Of a DNA stretch of 64,000 bases, positions 58,000 to 64,000 are shown one piece after another. The stretch's first letter is position 1. Each line of letters opens with the position of its first letter. This stretch comes from Podocnemis expansa (Eukaryota; Chordata; Testudines; Podocnemididae): NCBI GenBank assembly GCA_007922195.1, contig ML681964.1, forward strand, positions 8,077,449 to 8,141,448. The letters are read 5' to 3'. Position numbers and translations under genes: made by a program. The notes under the pieces were generated by a model. The model searched no databases. It worked only from the letters and a program-made list of their open reading frames with translations, and was not told where the DNA came from.

Positions 58000-58960
58000 A
58001 GGTAACAAATACTATGCAAATTGAAGTGGCTCAGACCAGACAAAGAGATCACCTCTGCTTAGAAAGGCAGGGGTTGGGGGAGTTTTGGAACCAGGAGAGA
58101 CGTTTGGAAGGATTTGAGGCTTTTTGGCCTGAGAACTCCATCCTGAAACAACTCTGTGTGAGGTCTGGGCCCTGCCTGGCTGTACAAGCATCTGACAACT
58201 GAACATCTTGAGCATAAACTTGGACTATGAGTCATTTTATGTAGAGGTGTTAGGTTTGTATTGATGTTGTACCTTTTATTTCCTTTTGGTCTCTCCTGAC
58301 TCATTTTATGGTGATTCTGCCATGATTGGCCATGTTCTCACTTAGAATTGTAATCTGATCAATAAACTAGTAGTAGTTTTAGCTAAAGCTGTGTGATCTT
58401 TAAAAGGTGTGAGTGAAGAAGGCTGGGCACAATCCATTTCTTTGTTAAATGGATGGACTTTAGTTTATGGTAATTGGGAGTGGGTCCCAAACTCTGTAGA
58501 CAGTGGCACCCACAGTGATATCTGGGGCCAGGGATGCTTGCTTGGGGAACGTTGCTTGAGTAGCCAGAGGGCACACCAGGAGTGTCACTGGCGCTGGGCT
58601 TATGGGCTCGAGCCCTGAGTCCTGGCACCAGAGCCCCTGGTTTGCCATGGTGGCACACTTAAAGTACGCGAGCCCTGGGTCTTTTTCTTGGCCAGGTGTG
58701 CACGCACCCACTGCTTGGGACCAATTGTGCTCCAGAGGCTGGAGTGGATTGACTCAGGAGTGAGTGGTCACTTGGCAAAGTGGGGTAAATTGGGGTTTAA
58801 GAGTGGGAGTTGGGAGGTCACAGCAGCACACTGGACTGGATCTTGGGAGCAGCTCATAGATCTGTGTTTAACTCATTTGCCATCCTTTTACCCTATGCTT
58901 TGTCATTCTAAAGCTGTACTTCATGTTACTTTGTTGACTGCATTGTGTTAACATGGGTCA
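58000..58960 (+). mobile_element. LTR-element-like block, class uncertain
   Basis: A possible polyadenylation signal sits in GATCAATAAACTAGTAG (58358-58374), followed after about 110 bases by TAATTGGGAGTGGGTCCCAA and a GC-richer stretch with ATATCTGGGGCCAGGGATGC. An AATAAA placed before a GC-rich leader is the layout expected at an LTR/leader border, but no TG...CA ends, primer site or duplication was established. Frames on both strands of 60-90 codons show no domain. Confidence 0.3.
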
Positions 58961-59199
58961 TCCAGAAAAGCAGAGCCACCGTGGCCAATACCTGAGGCTT
59001 CAGAGGAAGTTGAAATGCCTGTATAATGCAAGGAAGTAATTGCACAGGATTGTGCATGAAGGGCAAGGTGGAAAGAAAAATCATTTTATGAGTTAGGTTA
59101 ACTGTTTAAAAACTCTTTTTAGACCAAAAATCAACAAAATAAATATCAATTTAAATTCATAATACATGGCATCAGATGCAATAATTTTTTGTCTGTCTG

Positions 59200-59870
59200 A
59201 AGGGGGTTAGCAGCCCCACACTGGGTTTACAGGGGTTGGTTACCACTTGTGGGTGCAGTCAGCCTCACCTCGTGCGTTAGTTCCAGTTGTCAGGCTTCAT
59301 CAGGAAAGAGAGCAGCTTTCTGCTTTTCGCTCAGAGAGGGAAGCCTGGCTGAAGTCCCAGTGCTTAGCTGAACTGCAGGCAGGTAAAGCTTCTTTGGGGA
59401 ATGTAAGCAGACCTGAAACAGACAGCCCAAGGCAGCTGGGAAGGAGTGTTAGAAAGTCAGTTCGCCTCGGCCTCCTTGTGTTAGTGGAGGGGCCTATGGA
59501 AAGATACTACATGAGTCATGGCTGCCCTGCCACGGAATCTGCAGATGCTATCCTATGACAGAGCCTAGCTAGAAGAAAGGGCTAAGGATCTCTGCCGTGA
59601 GCTGGCAGAGAAAGGCATAGTAGGAGTGGAGTTCATACAGTGGGAAGAGGCTGAGAGCTGAGATGAAGGCTCAATACAGGGCAACGCTGGAAGCAGCAAG
59701 AAGTCTATGGAGTTAAACCATTCATTGCCTGTTCAAGGTCTCAGGATTGGAACCCAGTAGAGGAGGAGCACTGTAGTTCCCTTGCCAGCCTAATGAGGAA
59801 GCTCTGGAACAGCTGTCAAATGGGGCCACTAAAGGAGAATAGCCAAGCCCTGCTACCAATGGATGTGCTG
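59200..59870 (+). other. Unrecognised, partly coding-like block
   Basis: A 103-codon forward frame (59247-59558) includes a charged stretch, LHQEREQLSAFRSEREAWLK, which could form a short coiled coil of the sort found in gag-like proteins. It lies just after the LTR-like block. No zinc knuckle, protease or polymerase motif follows, and stop codons close every frame soon after. It may be an eroded retroelement interior. Confidence 0.25.
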
Positions 59871-60335
59871 GCAGGTGAGTCTTGCATGCTTACAACCCCA
59901 AGACTCCTGTTTCCTTGTGGCAATACGCAGTAAATCATGATCTCAGAATACCAACATAACCATTCCACAGTCAGTGCTACAGGACATGACTTACATTGTT
60001 GTCTGTTCCTCATGTGTGTGGGATTTGCAAATGAATCTCCATAAACATGGATCACACTGGATGTACTCCCTAATTTCAGTGCCTGCTTTTCCTATACTGG
60101 TACAGATGTATCACAGGAAAGCATCAAGGCCAAACAGAACACTTGAACACAAGATTAAGTTATAAGAAGCTGCACTGCATTTAGCAGGACTGCTTGTGCT
60201 TGAAATATGTTATTTGCTGGACTGGAACATAACTACTTTGTAGTACAGAGGGGAGGGCAAAGTCCTCCACAGTGACTTCTCCAGGACTTTTTCTCTTAGC
60301 AGATCTGCTACATTGAAAAATGGATGGAAAGTTGA

Positions 60336-60372
60336 CAAAAAAAAAAAAAAAAAAGAAAAGAAAGAAAGAAAA
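60336..60372. repeat. A-rich simple repeat
   Basis: A run of about 18 A then (GAAA)n. It could be the tail of an unrecognised retroposed sequence to its left. Confidence 0.8.
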
Positions 60373-60429
60373 ATCAACATAATCAAATTTTTTAAAAACC
60401 CGTCACAGATGCACTGCTGTGAATGCGCT

Positions 60430-60850
60430 AAATAACATTTCAGCAGAGACGTCACTACATTGGGGCAGCAGGGCGTGGGGCCTGCATCTCCAGCCCCGGC
60501 TAGCCTGAAGTGGCCTGATCTGGCTCCAGGCCACTTCTGGAAAGTGTGGAATGCTCCTGCTGCTTCTTAAGAAATGGCAGGGACTGTCATCTGCTTCAAG
60601 CCTCCTCCAAAAGGCTCGAAGCCAAGGATGGTCTCCGCCACTTGGGGACCATCCCTGCCACTTCTCACAAGTGGCATGGAACGTCCCCAGCTTCAAGCCC
60701 CTTTCAGGAGGCTCACAGCCAGATCCGGCCCCATGCATGGCCGTATTGGGGCCACTTGTGGGGGGTGCATGTGCCTCACATTCTGGCCCCCTCCAGAATC
60801 ACCCCTGCCTTTCAGCGTGTGAAAGTGAGGTGGAGTGAGGGAAAGGGAAG
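60430..60850. repeat. GC-rich patch with internal repeats
   Basis: Repeated words CAAGCCTCCTCC/CAAGCCCCTTTC and CCACTTCTGG/CCACTTCTCA/CCACTTGTGG at intervals give a loosely periodic, C-rich block. Three overlapping forward frames and minus-strand frames of 80-127 codons cross it, a composition effect. Terminal repeats were not found. Confidence 0.4.
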
Positions 60851-60899
60851 TAGATAGATTTCCATATGCATTGTGAAAAACTAACAGCAGTTGAAGCCA

Positions 60900-61425
60900 T
60901 CTGTGACAATTAGCAGCCATCCACCAAACTAGAGCATGTCTGTAATCAGGCAAAGTCAAAAATATTTGTTTGTCACCATAGTGAGTTCTCATAGTGCTGT
61001 AGGTGTAACAGAAACAGTTACACTGGCCTAATAAATTAAATAAGTGAATGTGTTCTACCAGATAAACCAAGTACATCTGCCAATTGCATACTTGCCTGTG
61101 CTACCAAATGTATTTGGTATGTCTTGAAATCACATTGGTTGTAGTGCGATATTTTTTGTTGTTGTTTGTTTTGTTTTGTTTTAAGGCAGCCACAGAAACA
61201 CAGTCTGGGTTGGGAATAAGGGGACTATATTGGGCTGCTGATATAAAAAAAAGTATATTCCATGCTTTGCTTGTCCTAGCTGCAAGTAGAACATTATTAG
61301 CTTTTTGTTAAAATGTTTCATTCAGATGCAAGAAGTTTTTGTATAATAAATGTAATTGACAGGTTAAAGACAGTGGCTACGCAGGTCTCACTAAGCAAAT
61401 GTGTGTGTAGGATTTTCAAAAAAAA
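60900..61425. other. AT-rich, no gene
   Basis: Contains a (TTTTG)n tract at 61160-61183. Nothing else recognised. Confidence 0.4.
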
Positions 61426-61500
61426 AAAAAGACTTCTAAGGGGGCTTGAACTTGCAACCTTGCAAATAGATGCTTGACACTGTTGATTAGGCTACACAAT
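61420..61500 (-). mobile_element. tRNA-like SINE or tRNA pseudogene with T-run
   Basis: On the minus strand, GTGTAGCCTAATCAACAGTG resembles a box A region and TTGCAAGTTCAAGCCCCC a box B region. A run of 12-13 T follows about 10 bases later, as a pol III terminator would. The acceptor stem does not close at the correct spacing, so this is not a working tRNA gene. Confidence 0.4.
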
Positions 61501-61503
61501 TTT

Positions 61504-63680
61504 GGAAGAAGAGTTGTTCAAATTTATGGATGTTAATTTAACCACTGGAGGGAGCCAAGATTCCGCAAACATTATAGAGACCTCCTGATAATTACAAAGA
61601 AAAATTGAATGCAAAATATTTTGTAGCTTTAAATGACAGTGTGTTTCCTGGTTCTAATGGAATCCACATGTAGGCAAAATTTCTGAAAGGCAGAATACAT
61701 GTAATACTATAATTTACAGATCAGTTTTGCTTCTTAATGTGTGAAACAGAGTAAGGGAGACAGTGAGGAGACTAGAAAAGCAGGGAGTTGCCTGCTTTTG
61801 GGATACAACTTTGTCTCTTTTAAAATGACTTTTAGAATGTAATAACAGAGTAAATCAATGCAACCAAAATGAACGTGGTTCCCATGCTTTGTATATTCAT
61901 GGTAATATCCTGTACTTGTATTTTTTAATATCCTCGATTCCCCACCAAGTTTGGTTCTTCACAGATAATGGTGATAGTTCTGTTTTTTCTAATTTGGCTG
62001 TAGTTGCGACTGACTCGCTCTTATAGCAGTGCTCTGACTTTTTTGATATGATCCAAGTTAGTCAGCTATAAAGCAAGGTTCAGATACCTAAAAAAGTTAC
62101 TGGTGCAATGCTGTTTGTCATCATCTTATAATAACCAGTTGACAGGCAAGAAGGTATTAAAGCTTTCTTTTTTTCCTCCCTTGTGGCTTATTTGATTTGT
62201 CATTCACTATTTCTGCAGCCTGGGTACTCAAAGCAATTTGTGATAACATGACCAGAAAGCTGAAATTCAGTACAGAGTTCATGCTGACATTGTTATTCCA
62301 CACAAGAGGCCCCAATGGGGACAGATAATTCTCTAATTCAGAAAACATGATGAAATGAGATCTTGTATCACAAAGACTTTGGCAGATGAAGAAATGTAAA
62401 CATCACTTTCCTTAATATAAATTAGAAGGAAATGCCTGGTCATATTGAAGCAGCATCAGTGCTTTTCAGACAATTCTTAGGAAGCCAGTTTAAATTGGGA
62501 AATGGTGTTCATTTTGTATAGAGTGTATGTCCACTTAAGAACATTTGGATTGACTTTGGCAGGTAGCTTTGATTTCAGGTATTTGGATTATGTTAAAAGA
62601 AAAAAAATCTGATTTTGCTATTGTGTATATGTTAAAACAAAATTTCATAAGTCTGAAAGAGTTTTTAGTTTCCGTAAGTGAACTACAATTGTCATACTGT
62701 ATAACCATTAAGGATTATTGTTGGAGGTCATTGTGGGACATCTTAGAATAGCCCTTGTTCTCAGCAAGCAGACCATAGAGAGAGTAAAATGTTTTCTACT
62801 AGAAGTGTGTGACTAGGTGGTTCATTGTGTACTGAAGATTTCAGCGAGCTAATCTTAGCTCATATTTTTACTGCCCTCATTAATCACTTTCTAAGGTTCG
62901 TCACATTGAAATGTAATTTCCCATATCAGTATAGATTATAGGGTTATTCTTACCTCTGTTCATAACCATCCTCTGAATAGTAGGGAATTTCTTGATTTGT
63001 CTAAGTGCCCTGCACATTGATAGCAGAATTTAGAACTTTTCTTTAGGTTTCACATAAATGCATTGCAAGAAAACCAATGTTTATCCTAACTGTAGTTTTG
63101 CATGTTAAAATAAAAAACAATGATAATATTTGAGGAGAGTATTCAATGAGGAGAATAAATAGCAAAGTAGCATTGAATTAAGGGCAGAAAAGTGCATTTC
63201 AGAAATGATCATTTCAGACTAAAATCCCTGGTGATTTTATTCAGAGAATGTATTCTGACAAGCCTGAGGCAAATTTTTCACTCCAGTCTTCTTAGGATTC
63301 TGTAGTAATGTACTGGGATGATCTGTCGAGAATTTTACACTCAGGATTTCAGGAGAGGGGAGTGGAAACAACACATGATGTGGTAAATACATGTAAACAT
63401 CTGCCGGTTTAAAATGCGTATTAGCAAAAATGTTCACACTGAAGTGCTTCTGAAGGGCATGTTGCTTTCCAGGTAAACAAATGTGATGTTTTAGGTGTGC
63501 AAATTGTGAACTCTACTGCACAGAGTGATATTTCAAAATAGTCTATCACACTTTTCAGAAGTGGGCTTCCCTCTGCTCTCAGATTCAGGCTTATTGATCG
63601 TCTCAATGGCTTTTCAGTCTCTGTGGAGCTTTGGTATGTGAATAATAATAATAATTAATAAACACATATCTCTTGTATAA
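61504..63680. other. AT-rich, no gene seen
   Basis: Ends with an (ATA)n tract at 63640-63660. No exon or named repeat. Confidence 0.35.
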
Positions 63681-63689
63681 TTAATTTTA

Positions 63690-63887
63690 TTTCGAAACTT
63701 CAAAGCTAGACAGTAAAATAAAACATTTAATTTTAAATGAAACCTCTAGCTTAACCTGAAATAAATGTTTTCATTTTGCCAAAAATTTTGAAAACAACTT
63801 ATTTGGGGTTAGTCTAATACAGAATATTTTTCAGTGTTTTGGAACTGACAGCAAACTAGAAAATCAGGTATTTACACAGCTCTAGTC
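63690..63887. mobile_element. AGAGCTG-ended MITE, decayed
   Basis: TTTTCATTTTGCCAAAAATTTTGAAAAC with TTTTTCAGTGTTTTGGAACTG is a weak palindrome, ending ATTTACACAGCTCTAG. It shares the right-end CAGCTCTA with 11446-11829. The left end is poorly kept. Confidence 0.35.
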
Positions 63888-64000
63888 CCATGAAACAGAC
63901 TGGAAGTATCTCCGTATATAGAATCTGAGTTACAAACACCAGTGCTACAAACTGACTGGTCAACCACACATCTGATTTGGAACTGCAAGTACACCATTGG

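Noticed and set aside
60403..61076. Frames of 82-127 codons in the 60.4-61 kb block
   Set aside because: Overlapping on both strands in a C-rich repeat-like patch; no recognisable protein feature.
1..64000. CRISPR arrays, bacterial operons, rRNA genes
   Set aside because: No regularly spaced repeats with unique spacers, no ribosome binding sites with dense frames, and no rRNA-like conserved blocks; all content fits a vertebrate genome.

Overview
This window looks like non-coding DNA, intergenic or deep intronic, from a non-avian sauropsid, most likely a turtle. I infer this from the mix of repeats: abundant 5'-truncated CR1 LINEs, several small hAT-type families with 8-bp target duplications, tRNA-headed SINEs, a non-LTR element with a C-terminal restriction-like endonuclease, and many copies of a small palindromic unit with Penelope/hammerhead-like features. 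I found no convincing host exon, RNA gene, CRISPR array or prokaryotic signal. Almost all reading frames are short and random. The exceptions lie in transposable elements.

Layout. 1-1700: 3' half of a non-LTR retrotransposon with an open 539-codon frame (reverse transcriptase YMDD, CCHC finger, restriction-like nuclease). 4.3-7 kb: palindromic hammerhead-like units, two of them (4308-4575 and 6690-6895) between clear 13-14 bp target duplications, plus a TTCGAA-rich MITE remnant. 8.2-10.8 kb: a CR1 3' end and a probable minus-strand LTR. 11.4-15.4 kb: an AGAGCTG-ended MITE, two hAT-type copies, a second TTCGAA-rich MITE and a 400-base assembly gap. 17-21.5 kb: CR1 tips, a GC-rich patch and a SINE. 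24.6-27.3 kb: two more palindromic units flanking an internally deleted CR1. 28.6-32.7 kb: three short hAT-type elements and a second copy of the non-LTR element whose 5' part is inverted. 34.4 kb: a (TG)n(AG)n microsatellite with a 10-base gap. 36.2 kb: a complete TTCGAA-rich MITE. 37.4-46.1 kb: more palindromic units, an LTR, a hAT element and SINEs. 46-57 kb: AT-rich, mostly unique sequence with one MITE and one CR1. 58-60.9 kb: LTR-like and GC-rich material of uncertain origin. 61-64 kb: AT-rich unique sequence with a tRNA-like SINE and a MITE end.

The most interesting content is the family of palindromic units. They carry hammerhead-ribozyme-like cores (CTGAYGA, hairpin, GAAA, short hairpin) in inverted pairs, and four copies have 10-14 bp target site duplications that can be read directly. 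This points to retrotransposition of a small self-cleaving, or formerly self-cleaving, RNA related to Penelope-like elements or retrozymes. Second is the restriction-like-endonuclease non-LTR family, present as one nearly intact 3' half and one copy with a twin-priming-type inversion; their shared C-terminal region differs at about 11 of 160 residues. Family names rest on recognition without database comparison, so boundaries are approximate unless a target duplication is given.
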